From contig NZ_KZ984568.1 of NCBI RefSeq assembly GCF_003574445.1, forward strand, positions 1 to 64,000: 64,000 bases of DNA, read 5' to 3'. How positions within the stretch are numbered: position 1 is the first letter of the stretch; each line of letters starts with the position of its first letter. The notes beneath the pieces are model-generated. The model made no database searches. It saw nothing but the letters and a program-made list of their open reading frames with translations, and was not told the origin of the DNA. Made by a program: the position numbers and the translations under genes. Shown here one piece after another: positions 39,756 through 48,808 of the stretch. Origin of the DNA: Streptomyces sp. YIM 130001. Lineage in GTDB: Bacteria > Actinomycetota > Actinomycetes > Streptomycetales > Streptomycetaceae.

Positions 39756-42700
39756 GTGCATCTCAAGGCCATGACCCTGCGCGGGTTCAAATCCTTCGCC
39801 TCGGCGACGACGCTCCGGTTCGAACCGGGCATCACCTGTGTCGTCGGACCCAACGGCTCCGGTAAGTCCAACGTCGTGGACGCGCTCTCCTGGGTCATGG
39901 GAGAGCAGGGGGCCAAGTCGCTGCGCGGCGGCAAGATGGAGGACGTCATCTTCGCCGGGACGACCGGCCGGCCGCCGCTCGGCCGCGCCGAGGTCTCGCT
40001 CACCATCGACAACTCCGATGGCGTGCTGCCCATCGAGTACGCCGAGGTCACCATCACGCGGATCATGTTCCGCAACGGTGGCAGCGAGTACCAGATCAAC
40101 GGGGACACCTGCCGGCTTCTCGACATCCAGGAGCTGCTCTCCGACTCCGGTATCGGCCGCGAGATGCACGTCATCGTCGGCCAGGGGCAGCTGGACTCCG
40201 TACTGCACGCCGATCCGACCGGGCGGCGTGCGTTCATCGAGGAGGCCGCCGGCGTACTCAAGCACCGCAAGCGCAAGGAGAAGGCGCTGCGGAAGCTGGA
40301 CGCGATGCAGGCCAACCTCGCCCGCGTGCAGGACCTCACCGACGAACTACGGCGCCAGCTCAAGCCGTTGGGCCGGCAGGCCGCCGTGGCGCGGCGTGCC
40401 GCGGTGATCCAGGCCGATCTGCGCGATGCGCGGCTGCGGCTGCTCGCCGACGATCTGGTGCAGCTGCAGAAGGCGTTGCGCACCGAGGTCGCCGACGAGG
40501 CCGAGCTGAAGCGGCGCAAGGAGAGCGCGGAGGCGGAGCTCAAGGCGGCACTCGGCCGCGAGGCGGATCTCGAGGGCGAGGTGCGCCGGCTCAGCCCGCG
40601 CCTGCAGCAGGCCCAGCAGACCTGGTACGAGCTGTCGCAGTTGGCCGAGCGGGTGCGCGGCACCGTCAGCCTCGCCGACGCCCGGGTGAAGAGCGCCACC
40701 GCCGTACCCACCGACGAGCGCCGTGGGCGCGAGCCCGAGGACCTGGAGCGCGAGGCCGCCCGGATCCGCGAGCAGGAGGCGGAACTGGAGGCCGCGCTCG
40801 AGGCGGCCGAGCGGGCCCTGGAGGACACGGTCGCCCACCGGGCCGATCTGGAAAGGGAGTTGGCGCACGAGGAGCGGCGGCTCAAGGACGTCGCACGGGC
40901 GATCGCCGACCGGCGCGAGGGCCTGGCGCGGCTCGGCGGCCAGGTCAACGCGGCCCGTGGCCGGGCGGCTTCCGCCCAGGCCGAGATCGACCGGCTGGCA
41001 GCCGCCCGCGACGAGTCCGCGGAGCGCGCGGCGGCCGCTCAGGAGGAGTACGAGCAGTTGCAGGCGGAGGTCGAGGGGCTCGACGCCTCCGACAGCGACC
41101 TGGGGGAGCAGCACGAGGAGGCCCGCAGGCAGCTCGCCGAGGCGGAGGTGGCCCTCACCGAGGCGCGGGAGGCGGCGACCGCCGTGGAACGCCGCAGGGC
41201 CGCGACCGCCGCGCGGCACGAGGCCCTGGCGCTCGGGCTCCGGCGCAAGGACGGCACCGGCGCGCTGCTCGCGGCGAAGGACCGTCTCGCGGGTCTGCTC
41301 GGCCCCGCGTCCGAACTGCTCGATGTGACACCGGGATACGAGGTTCCGGTGGCCGCCGCCCTCGGCGTGGCCGCCGACGCGGTCACCGTGCAGAACCCCG
41401 CCACCGCGGCGGAGGCGATCAGGCTGCTGCGTAAGCAGGACGCCGGCCGCTCCGCGCTGCTGCTCGCCGGCGCGCCCGAAACGGAGGCGCTGCCCGGGCC
41501 GTCCGGGAACGGCGCAGGGCCGCAGTCGGCTGCCGAGTTGGTGCGGGCGCCGCAGGATCTGATGCCGGCCGTACGCCGGCTGCTGCGGGGGGTCGTGGTG
41601 GTCGGCACCCTCGAGGATGCCGAGGATCTGGTCTACGCGCACCCCGAGTTGACCGCGGTGACGGCCGAGGGCGACGTGCTCGGCGCGCATTTCGCACAGG
41701 GCGGCTCGGCGGGGGCTCCGAGCCTGCTCGAGGTGCAGGCCTCGGTGGACGAGGCCGCGGCGGAGCTCGAGGAACTGGCCGTCCGCTGTGAAGAGTTGGC
41801 CGCAGAGCAAAAGGAGGCGGGGGAGCGCCGTACCCGGTGTGCGGCCCGCGTCGAGGAACTCGGGGAGCGGCGGCGGGACGCCGACCGCGCCAAGTCGAGC
41901 GTGTCGCAGCAGCTCGGACGGCTCGCGGGCCAGGCGCGCGGCGCGGCCGGTGAGGCCGAGCGGGCCGCGGCCGCGGCCGCACGGGCGCAGGAGGCGTTGG
42001 AGCGGGCGACTCAGGAGGCCGAGGAGCTGGCCGAGCGGCTGGAGGTCGCCGAGGAGGCCCCGGCCGAGGAGGAGCCGGACACCTCGGTGCGCGACCGGCT
42101 CGCCGCGGACGGGGCGAACGCCCGGCAGACCGAGATGGAGGCCAGGCTCCAGGTCCGTACCCACGAGGAGCGGGTCAAGGGACTGGCCGGCCGTGCTGAC
42201 GGCCTGGACCGGGCGGCACGTGCGGAGCGCGAGGCCCGCGCCCGTGCCGAGCAGCGCCGGGCCCGGCTGCGGCACGAGGCAGCGGTTGCCGGTGCGGTGG
42301 CCTCCGGTGCCCGGCAGCTCCTCGCCCACGTGGAGGTTTCCCTCGTACGGGCGGAGGAGGAGCGGGCCGCGGCGGAGAGCGCGAAGGCGGAGCGGGAGCG
42401 TGAACTGGGCGTCGAACGAGACCGCGGACGCGACCTGAAGGCCGAGCTCGACAAGCTGACCGACTCGGTGCACCGGGGCGAGGTGCTCGGCGCCGAGAAG
42501 CGGATGCGGATCGAGCAGCTGGAGACGAAGGCGCTCGAGGAGCTGGGCGTGGAGCCGGCGGGGCTGGTCTCGGACTACGGCCCGGACCAGCTCGTACCGC
42601 CGTCGCCGCCGGCCGAGGGGGAGGAGCTGCCGGAGGATCCGGAGCATCCGCGCAATCTCCCGGTGCCGTTCGTACGGGCCGCGCAGGAGAAGCGGCTGCG

Positions 42701-43319
42701 GGCGGCCGAACGGGCGTACCAGCAGCTCGGAAAGGTGAATCCGCTCGCTCTCGAGGAGTTCGCGGCGCTCGAGGAGCGGCACAAGTTCCTCTCCGAGCAG
42801 CTCGAGGACCTGAAGAAGACGCGGGCCGATCTGCTGCAGGTCGTCAAGGAGGTCGACGAGCGGGTGGAGCAGGTCTTCACCGAGGCATACCGGGACACCG
42901 CGCGAGAGTTCGAAGGCGTCTTCTCGAGGCTCTTCCCGGGCGGCGAGGGACGGCTGATCCTCACCGACCCGGAGAACATGCTGACCACCGGGGTCGATGT
43001 GGAGGCACGCCCGCCGGGCAAGAAGGTCAAGCGACTCTCGCTGCTGTCCGGCGGCGAGCGTTCGCTGACCGCAGTGGCGCTCCTGGTGTCCATCTTCAAG
43101 GCGAGGCCCAGCCCGTTCTACGTGATGGACGAGGTCGAGGCCGCGCTCGACGACACCAATCTGCAGCGCCTGATCCGGATCATGGAGGAGCTGCAGGAGT
43201 CTTCGCAGCTGATCGTGATCACGCACCAGAAGCGCACGATGGAGGTCGCCGACGCGCTCTACGGGGTGTCGATGCAGGGCGACGGCGTCTCGAAGGTGAT
43301 CAGCCAGCGGCTGCACTGA
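39756..43319 (+). CDS. smc: Chromosome segregation protein SMC
   Basis: A 1,187-residue SMC ATPase that compacts and segregates chromosomes. It has an N-terminal head with Walker A GPNGSGKSN (residues 31-39), long charged coiled-coil arms (about 170-480 and 660-990), a Gly-rich hinge around 500-640, and a C-terminal head with signature LSGGERSLTAVALL near 1097 and Walker B FYVMDEVEAALDD near 1121. The hinge includes an Ala/Gly insert (LPGPSGNGAGPQSAAE). The GTG start follows a short GGGGGC. In many bacteria it forms a cluster with ftsY, as here. Confidence 0.97.
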   Translation: MHLKAMTLRGFKSFASATTLRFEPGITCVVGPNGSGKSNVVDALSWVMGEQGAKSLRGGKMEDVIFAGTTGRPPLGRAEVSLTIDNSDGVLPIEYAEVTITRIMFRNGGSEYQINGDTCRLLDIQELLSDSGIGREMHVIVGQGQLDSVLHADPTGRRAFIEEAAGVLKHRKRKEKALRKLDAMQANLARVQDLTDELRRQLKPLGRQAAVARRAAVIQADLRDARLRLLADDLVQLQKALRTEVADEAELKRRKESAEAELKAALGREADLEGEVRRLSPRLQQAQQTWYELSQLAERVRGTVSLADARVKSATAVPTDERRGREPEDLEREAARIREQEAELEAALEAAERALEDTVAHRADLERELAHEERRLKDVARAIADRREGLARLGGQVNAARGRAASAQAEIDRLAAARDESAERAAAAQEEYEQLQAEVEGLDASDSDLGEQHEEARRQLAEAEVALTEAREAATAVERRRAATAARHEALALGLRRKDGTGALLAAKDRLAGLLGPASELLDVTPGYEVPVAAALGVAADAVTVQNPATAAEAIRLLRKQDAGRSALLLAGAPETEALPGPSGNGAGPQSAAELVRAPQDLMPAVRRLLRGVVVVGTLEDAEDLVYAHPELTAVTAEGDVLGAHFAQGGSAGAPSLLEVQASVDEAAAELEELAVRCEELAAEQKEAGERRTRCAARVEELGERRRDADRAKSSVSQQLGRLAGQARGAAGEAERAAAAAARAQEALERATQEAEELAERLEVAEEAPAEEEPDTSVRDRLAADGANARQTEMEARLQVRTHEERVKGLAGRADGLDRAARAEREARARAEQRRARLRHEAAVAGAVASGARQLLAHVEVSLVRAEEERAAAESAKAERERELGVERDRGRDLKAELDKLTDSVHRGEVLGAEKRMRIEQLETKALEELGVEPAGLVSDYGPDQLVPPSPPAEGEELPEDPEHPRNLPVPFVRAAQEKRLRAAERAYQQLGKVNPLALEEFAALEERHKFLSEQLEDLKKTRADLLQVVKEVDERVEQVFTEAYRDTAREFEGVFSRLFPGGEGRLILTDPENMLTTGVDVEARPPGKKVKRLSLLSGGERSLTAVALLVSIFKARPSPFYVMDEVEAALDDTNLQRLIRIMEELQESSQLIVITHQKRTMEVADALYGVSMQGDGVSKVISQRLH

Positions 43320-43346
43320 GCCGGGCAGCCCATGAGCCCGTCGGTC

Positions 43347-43374
43347 GGGCAGCGGGCAGCGGGCAGCGGGCAGC
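43347..43374 (+). repeat. Four tandem GGGCAGC heptamers
   Basis: Perfect 7-bp repeat, four copies, just downstream of smc. Three GGATCC-containing units (GGATCCGGGT and similar) follow at about 43377-43405. Probably a slippage-prone spacer; no function assigned. Confidence 0.8.
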
Positions 43375-43462
43375 GCGGATCCGGGTGGATCCGGGGTGGA
43401 TCCGCGCTGTATGGATCGCGCTGTGCGTGTCACTCGCCTGTCGTACGGATCCCTGGCATGTA

Positions 43463-43618
43463 TTCAAGACTTGAACCTGAGGTCCCTCGCCTCGCCCGTC
43501 GACGTCTGCTACTTCACACACATCCGACTATTGACTTAGAAACTTGAAGGCATAAGGTCTGCAACGTTGTCTTTACCTTCAAGTGGTGGGCGGCAGGAAG
43601 TTGTGCGCCACTTGAAGG
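43463..43618 (+). promoter_or_regulatory. Permease promoter with repeated CTTGAA operator-like motifs
   Basis: -35 TTGACT (43531-43536), 16-base spacer, -10 TAAGGT (43553-43558). The motif occurs four times around it: TTCAAGaCTTGAA palindrome (43463-43475), ACTTGAAGG (43542-43550, inside the spacer), CCTTCAAGT inverted (43576-43584), and ACTTGAAGG (43610-43618). Spacing near 34 bases puts the last three about three helical turns apart. Looks like a multi-site operator. Regulator unknown. Confidence 0.6.
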
Positions 43619-43664
43619 ACCTCCCCCCACTCGCCCGGCACCGCAGCCGGGTTCAGGAGTTCAC

Positions 43665-45089
43665 GTGACGAGCACATCGCGGGTTCCCACCCCGGAGGGC
43701 CGGGCGGCCCAGCCGGACCACCTCGGCCATGTCATCTTCATTACGGCCGCCGCCGCGATGGGCGGCTTTCTCTTCGGGTACGACAGCTCCGTGATCAACG
43801 GCGCCGTCGAGGCGGTCCGCGACCGCTTCGACGTCGGCTCCGAGGCACTCGCCCAGGTGATCGCCGCCGCCCTGATCGGTTGCGCGATCGGTGCCGCCAC
43901 CGCGGGCCGGATCGCCGACCGGATCGGCCGTATCCGGGTCATGCAGATCGCGGCCGTGTTGTTCACGATCAGCGCCGTCGGTTCCGCGCTGCCGTTCGCG
44001 CTGTGGGACCTGGCGATGTGGCGGGTGCTCGGCGGTGTGGCCATCGGCATGGCGTCCGTGATCGGCCCCGCGTACATCGCCGAGGTCTCGCCGCCCGCCT
44101 ACCGCGGACGTCTCGCCTCTTTCCAGCAGGCCGCGATCGTGATCGGCATCGCCGTCTCGCAGCTGGTCAACTGGGGCATCCTGAACGCCGCCGGAGGCGA
44201 TCAGCGCGGCAAGATCCTCGGCCTCGAGGCCTGGCAGCTGATGCTCGGCGTGATGGTGATCCCGGCGATCCTCTACGGACTGCTCTCGTTCGCCATCCCC
44301 GAGTCCCCGCGCTTCCTCATCTCGGCCGGCCGCACCGAGCAGGCCCGCAAGGTGCTGCGCGAGATCGAGGGGCAGAAGGTCGACCTGGACGTCCGGGTCG
44401 ACGAGATCACCCACGCCATGCGGTCCGAGCACAAGTCGACCTTCCGTGACCTGCTCGGCAGCAAGGGCTTCCTGCCGATCGTCTGGATCGGCATCGGCCT
44501 CTCCGTCTTCCAGCAGGCGGTCGGCATCAACGTGATCTTCTACTACAGCTCCTCGCTGTGGCAGTCGGTCGGCATCGACCCGTCGAGCTCGTTCTTCTAC
44601 TCGTTCACCACGTCGATCATCAACATCATCGGCACCGTGGTCGCGATGCTCTTCGTGGACAAGATCGGCCGCAAGCCGCTGGCGCTGATCGGCTCCGCCG
44701 GTATGGCGGTCTCGCTCGGCGTCGCCGCCTGGGCGTTCTCCTTCAAGGCCGGCCAGGGTGACGACATCACGCTGCCCGACACTCAGGGCACGGTGGCGCT
44801 GGTCGCCGCGCACTCCTTCGTGCTGTTCTTCGCGCTGTCCTGGGGTGTGGTCGTCTGGGTGCTGCTCGGGGAGATGTTCCCGAACCGCATCAGGGCCGCC
44901 GCGCTCGGTGTGGCCGCCGCGGCGCAGTGGATCGCCAACTGGCTGATCACGGTGAGCTTCCCGACCCTGTCGGACTGGAACCTGTCCGGCGCGTACGTGA
45001 TGTACACGATCTTCGCCCTGCTCTCGATCCCGTTCATCCTCAAGTGGGTGCCGGAGACCAAGGGCAAGGCGTTGGAGGAGATGGGCTGA
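43665..45089 (+). CDS. glcP: Major facilitator superfamily sugar/proton symporter (GlcP-type glucose permease)
   Basis: A 474-residue MFS sugar porter with twelve predicted membrane segments. Family signatures are GGFLFGYDSSVINGA in helix 1, GRIADRIGRIRVM (loop 2-3), PAYIAEVSPPAYRGRLASFQQ, and PESPRFLISAGR after helix 6. QQAVGINVIFYYSS is in helix 7 and the C-terminal end is VPETKGKALEEMG. S. coelicolor GlcP, the main glucose permease, has this length and genomic position (recalled). Sugar specificity is inferred. A repeat-rich control region lies upstream. Confidence 0.9.
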   Translation: MTSTSRVPTPEGRAAQPDHLGHVIFITAAAAMGGFLFGYDSSVINGAVEAVRDRFDVGSEALAQVIAAALIGCAIGAATAGRIADRIGRIRVMQIAAVLFTISAVGSALPFALWDLAMWRVLGGVAIGMASVIGPAYIAEVSPPAYRGRLASFQQAAIVIGIAVSQLVNWGILNAAGGDQRGKILGLEAWQLMLGVMVIPAILYGLLSFAIPESPRFLISAGRTEQARKVLREIEGQKVDLDVRVDEITHAMRSEHKSTFRDLLGSKGFLPIVWIGIGLSVFQQAVGINVIFYYSSSLWQSVGIDPSSSFFYSFTTSIINIIGTVVAMLFVDKIGRKPLALIGSAGMAVSLGVAAWAFSFKAGQGDDITLPDTQGTVALVAAHSFVLFFALSWGVVVWVLLGEMFPNRIRAAALGVAAAAQWIANWLITVSFPTLSDWNLSGAYVMYTIFALLSIPFILKWVPETKGKALEEMG

Positions 45090-45110
45090 TCCCCGCTGCC
45101 CCGCTCCTCC

Positions 45111-45145
45111 TGCTGCCCCGGCTCAGTCCTTGAGCCGGGGCAGCA
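45111..45145. terminator. Bidirectional terminator between glcP and the LLM oxidoreductase gene
   Basis: TGCTGCCCCGGCTC-N7-GAGCCGGGGCAGCA, a perfect 14-bp stem, 22 bases after glcP and overlapping the last codons of the converging oxidoreductase gene. Confidence 0.8.
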
Positions 45146-46106
45146 CACTTTCCGCGAACAGTTCGAGGCTGCGCCTGCCCTCGTCCAGCGGCATCCCGCC
45201 GCACAGCGGATGCAGGATCAGGCTCTCGGTGCGCCCCGCCTCCGCGTACGCCACCGCCTCGTCGGGCGTCAGTACGCGGTACACGCCCTCGGCACGCAGC
45301 TCCTCGACCGACTGCGCGCCCGACCGGACCGCCGAGTGGATGTCGCCGGACTGCCAGGAGGCGTAGGTCCGGGCCTCGTGCAGGAAGTGTTCGCCGTACG
45401 TGGCCCAGGTGCGGTCCGGGTCCTCGGCGATGTGCAGCAGGGGCGTCTCGGCGCCCGGCATCATCGTCCAGCCCTCGGTGCCGTGCGCGGCGAGCTGCTC
45501 GCGGTAGTACGACTCGAGCTCCGGCAGGTACGCGCTCGGGAAGAACGGCAGGCCGAACCGGGCCGCGCGCCGGGCCGCGGCCCTCGAGGAGCCGCCGATC
45601 AGGAGCATGGGGTGCGGATCGGTGAACGGTCGCGGGGTGACGCGGACGGTGCGGCCCCGGTGCTCGAACGGCTCGCCCCGCCAGGCGGCGAGCAGAGTCT
45701 CCAGGAGCTCGTCCTGCAGCTTCCCGCGCCGGTGCCAGTCGACGCCGAAGGCCTCGTACTCCTCGCGGCGGTAGCCGATGCCGGCCACCGTGACCAGGCG
45801 GCCGCCGCTGATCAGGTCGAGGACCGCGATCTCCTCGGCGAGGCGCAGCGGGTCGTGCAGCGGGCCGATGATCGCCGAGACCGTGACGGCGATGCGCCGG
45901 GTCGCGCCGAAGACGGCGCCGGCGAAGGTGAAGGGGGAGGGCAGCCAGTTGTCGGCGACCCCGTGGTGCTCTTCCGTCTGTACGGTGTCGACGCCGTGCT
46001 CGTCGCAGTAGGCGGCCATGTCCACGGCGGCGCGGTAGCGCGCGGAGAGGGCGGCGGGGTCCGCCGCCGGATCGACCAGGTTGAAACGTACGACCGATAC
46101 GGGCAT
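45123..46106 (-). CDS. LLM-class flavin-dependent oxidoreductase
   Basis: A 327-residue luciferase-like (TIM-barrel) monooxygenase or F420-dependent oxidoreductase. GVDTVQTEEHHGVADNWLPS, SGGRLVTVAGIGYRREEYEA and HPMLLIGGSSRAAARRAARF are the usual flavin/F420-binding segments. ATG at 46106 with GAAGGGGA in front. The sequence does not tell FMN from F420; F420 synthesis (fbiD) occurs at 20.3 kb but is unlinked. It converges with glcP and shares its terminator. Confidence 0.88.
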   Translation of the reverse strand: MPVSVVRFNLVDPAADPAALSARYRAAVDMAAYCDEHGVDTVQTEEHHGVADNWLPSPFTFAGAVFGATRRIAVTVSAIIGPLHDPLRLAEEIAVLDLISGGRLVTVAGIGYRREEYEAFGVDWHRRGKLQDELLETLLAAWRGEPFEHRGRTVRVTPRPFTDPHPMLLIGGSSRAAARRAARFGLPFFPSAYLPELESYYREQLAAHGTEGWTMMPGAETPLLHIAEDPDRTWATYGEHFLHEARTYASWQSGDIHSAVRSGAQSVEELRAEGVYRVLTPDEAVAYAEAGRTESLILHPLCGGMPLDEGRRSLELFAESVLPRLKD

Positions 46107-46331
46107 GGCGTCCCCTTCGGCAGTGGGTGGGGTGGGCAGGTCTCGGCGGACCGTAGCTGACGTTGCGTCAGATTCACAGAGGTCGGCGGCCTCCGTGGGT
46201 GGCGGGGTTCGCGGCGGCGAGAGAGTCCAGCGGTGGGCCCCGGCGGACAAAGGGTGCAATCCTGACCGAGTGCCTGTGTGATCCTACGAGCGGCGCGCGC
46301 CGTCGGGAGCGTGGCCGATACTGGGTGGGTT

Positions 46332-47540
46332 ATGGAAATCGTCATCCTTGCTGTAGTCATCGCCCTGGTCGCGATCGGCGCCATCGGCGGGCTCGTGATC
46401 GGCAGCCGCAGGAAGAAGCAGCTGCCCCCGACGACGCCCTCCAGTACGCCGACCGTCACCGCGCCCCCCGCTGAGCCGCATGTCGGCGAAGAGGCCGAGG
46501 AACCGCGCGAAGAGTCACGCCGCACCATCGAGGAGGTCACGCTCCCCGGGGCGACCGTCGAGACGCCCCCCGCCGAGGCCGAGGAGGTCCCGGCCGCTCC
46601 GGAGATCGAGGTCCCGGAGCCCACCGAGGGCCGGCTTGTGCGCCTGCGCGCCCGGCTCGCCCGCTCCCAGAACTCGCTCGGCAAGGGGCTGCTCACGCTG
46701 CTGTCCCGCGAGCACCTCGACGAGGACACCTGGGAGGAGATCGAGGACACCCTGCTCACCGCGGACGTCGGAGTCGCGCCGACACAGGAGCTGGTGGAGC
46801 GGCTGCGGGAGCGGGTCAGGGTGCTCGGTACCCGTACGCCCGAGGAGTTGCGCAAGCTGCTCCGCGAGGAACTCGTCGAACTCGTCGGCAAGGACCTCGA
46901 CCGTGTCGTGAAGACCGAGTCGGACCGCGAGACACCGGGCGTCGTGATGGTCGTCGGGGTCAACGGCACCGGCAAGACCACCACCACCGGAAAGCTCGCC
47001 CGGGTCCTCGTCGCCGACGGCCGCACCGTGGTCCTCGGGGCGGCGGACACCTTCCGTGCCGCCGCTGCCGACCAGCTGCAGACCTGGGGCGAGCGCGTGG
47101 GCGCGCACACGGTGCGCGGTCCCGAGGCCGGTGACCCCGCGTCGGTCGCCTTCGACTCCGTCAAGGAAGGCACCGAGATGGGTGTCGACGTGGTGCTCAT
47201 CGACACCGCGGGCCGCCTGCACACCAAGACCGGTCTGATGGACGAGCTGGGCAAGGTCAAGCGCGTCGTCGAGAAGCAGGCCCCGGTCGACGAGGTGCTC
47301 CTCGTCCTGGACGCCACCACCGGTCAGAACGGCCTGGTGCAGGCCCGCGTCTTCGCCGAGGTGGTCGACATCACCGGCATCGTGCTGACCAAGCTCGACG
47401 GTACGGCCAAGGGCGGAATCGTCGTCGCCGTCCAGCGCGAGCTGGGTGTACCGGTCAAGCTCGTGGGTCTCGGCGAGGGAGCGGACGATCTGGCGCCGTT
47501 CGAGCCCGAGGCCTTCGTGGACGCGCTGATCGGCGACTGA
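46332..47540 (+). CDS. ftsY: Signal recognition particle receptor FtsY
   Basis: A 402-residue SRP GTPase receptor. An N-terminal membrane segment (MEIVILAVVIALVAIGAIGGLVIGS) is followed by a Pro/Glu-rich A domain to about residue 95. The NG domain has G1 GVNGTGKTTTTGKLA near 209, DTFRAAAADQLQTW, G3 DTAGRLHTK and G4 TKLDGTAKGG. The clear anchor is the actinobacterial form of FtsY. ATG at 46332. Its partner ffh lies 7.5 kb downstream. Confidence 0.96.
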   Translation: MEIVILAVVIALVAIGAIGGLVIGSRRKKQLPPTTPSSTPTVTAPPAEPHVGEEAEEPREESRRTIEEVTLPGATVETPPAEAEEVPAAPEIEVPEPTEGRLVRLRARLARSQNSLGKGLLTLLSREHLDEDTWEEIEDTLLTADVGVAPTQELVERLRERVRVLGTRTPEELRKLLREELVELVGKDLDRVVKTESDRETPGVVMVVGVNGTGKTTTTGKLARVLVADGRTVVLGAADTFRAAAADQLQTWGERVGAHTVRGPEAGDPASVAFDSVKEGTEMGVDVVLIDTAGRLHTKTGLMDELGKVKRVVEKQAPVDEVLLVLDATTGQNGLVQARVFAEVVDITGIVLTKLDGTAKGGIVVAVQRELGVPVKLVGLGEGADDLAPFEPEAFVDALIGD

Positions 47541-47665
47541 GCGCCGGATCTCGGTGCCGGCGACGCGCGCCGAGCGTCAGGGAGCCCATGGCGGGGCCCG
47601 TCACCCGGTACGGCTGGGGGCGGGCCCCCGCTCGTTCCCGAGTGCCCGTGGCGGGGCGCGGTGGG

Positions 47666-48352
47666 TCAGGTGAGCCGGCGCCGCGCGACCCGCGAGCGCC
47701 CGGGCGGCTGGCGATGGCAGGCGTACGCCAGGGTGCCCAGCAGTAGGCGGGCTCCCGGTGGGCTGCTCGCCGAGTCCAGGGCCGGAGCGCGGAGCCAGCG
47801 GACCGGGCCGAGCCCGCCGCGGTCGGACGGCGGCGCGGTGACGTACTCGCCGGGGCCGAGGGCCTTGAGGTCCAGGACCGCGTCGTCCCAGCCCATGCGG
47901 TAGAGCAGATCGGGCAGTTCGGCCGCCGCGCCCCCGGCGACGTAGAACTGGGCGCGGCCCTCGGGAGTGACGGCCACCGGGCCGAGCGGCAGACCCATCC
48001 GCTCGAGTCGCACAAGGGCGCGGCGGCCCGCCGTCTCCGCCACATCGAGTACGTCGAAGGTGCGGCCCACCGGGAGCATGACCGAGGCGCCCGGGAACTC
48101 GTCCCAGGCGCGGGTCACTTCACCGAGCGTCGCGCCGGCCTTCAGCTCGGGCGCGAAGCCGAGCGGGTGTGCGCCGGGCGCCGGGCAGCGCTCGTCCCCG
48201 CAGGAGCAGTGGCCGTCCGACGCACGTGCCCCGGGAACCGCACCCCAGCCCCACAGTCCGGTGAACTCGGCGACCGCCGTGCACACCGACTCTCGGCCGC
48301 GGCGCCGTGCGCCGGACCGGATTTCCCTCATGCCGCCGATCGTGAACCCCAT
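47666..48352 (-). CDS. Bifunctional primase/polymerase-type (prim-pol) domain protein
   Basis: A 228-residue protein resembling the N-terminal prim-pol domain family: AVAEFTGLWGWGAVPGARA, a CSCGDERCPAPGAHPLGF cysteine cluster that may bind metal, an Asp near MLPVGRTFDVLDVAE in the catalytic position, and EYVTAPPSDRGGLGPVRWL. No helicase domain follows and no phage or plasmid gene is nearby, so it is an orphan chromosomal protein. ATG at 48352 with GGAGGGGGC. Divergent from nsdA. Confidence 0.75.
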   Translation of the reverse strand: MGFTIGGMREIRSGARRRGRESVCTAVAEFTGLWGWGAVPGARASDGHCSCGDERCPAPGAHPLGFAPELKAGATLGEVTRAWDEFPGASVMLPVGRTFDVLDVAETAGRRALVRLERMGLPLGPVAVTPEGRAQFYVAGGAAAELPDLLYRMGWDDAVLDLKALGPGEYVTAPPSDRGGLGPVRWLRAPALDSASSPPGARLLLGTLAYACHRQPPGRSRVARRRLT

Positions 48353-48808
48353 GCCCCCTCCAACGGGTCGCTCGCGCCGGTGGTTACGACCGGCCACTTG
48401 ACCGTGACGTTCCGTCATCTCCGCTTGGTCCGGGCGGCTTTCGGAAGTGCCACGGGTGGTGCGGGTGGTGGCGCGCGCCCCTGTGTGCAACGCTCCATCG
48501 TGCGCGCGGTCGTCCCATGTCAAGTGAATCGCGTGTTGCCGCAAGGGAGTTCATTCGAAGGGGTGGCGAATGGTGGCGTTTCTGTAATCGCCCTCGCCGG
48601 ACGGGTGATCGTAGGATTACTTTCAGTACACGAACCCCTGAGGAGGTGCTTGCGGACGTGAGTATGCCGGAGGCACCTCGAGCAAGGGTTCGACGGGTGA
48701 ATCACGCCGGAGGCAAGTGCCAACTCGCGTCATTCTGGTAAGGGTTGGCCCGCAGCGACGCGTATCCAGTGCGCGTCACGACAGGTTTCAGGGAATGGGG
48801 GCGTTCCG
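48353..48808. other. Divergent promoter region of the prim-pol gene and nsdA
   Basis: About 455 bases, clearly richer in A/T around 48520-48640. It may hold a short upstream frame on the plus strand: GAGGAGG (48640-48646), a GTG at 48658 and a TAA at 48739-48741, encoding 27 residues. No strong promoter elements identified. Confidence 0.45.

Larger units (their letters stand above)
43320..43664. other. Gap between smc and the sugar permease
   Basis: 345 bases with no supported gene. It holds four tandem GGGCAGC heptamers, three GGATCC hexamers, a TTCAAGaCTTGAA palindrome and three ACTTGAAGG-type half-sites around a recognisable promoter. It therefore looks like a dedicated control region for the permease. 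Confidence 0.65.

Noticed and set aside
40347..43433. A 1,028-codon minus-strand frame within smc
   Set aside because: Shadow of smc. The smc frame has Walker A, signature and Walker B motifs.
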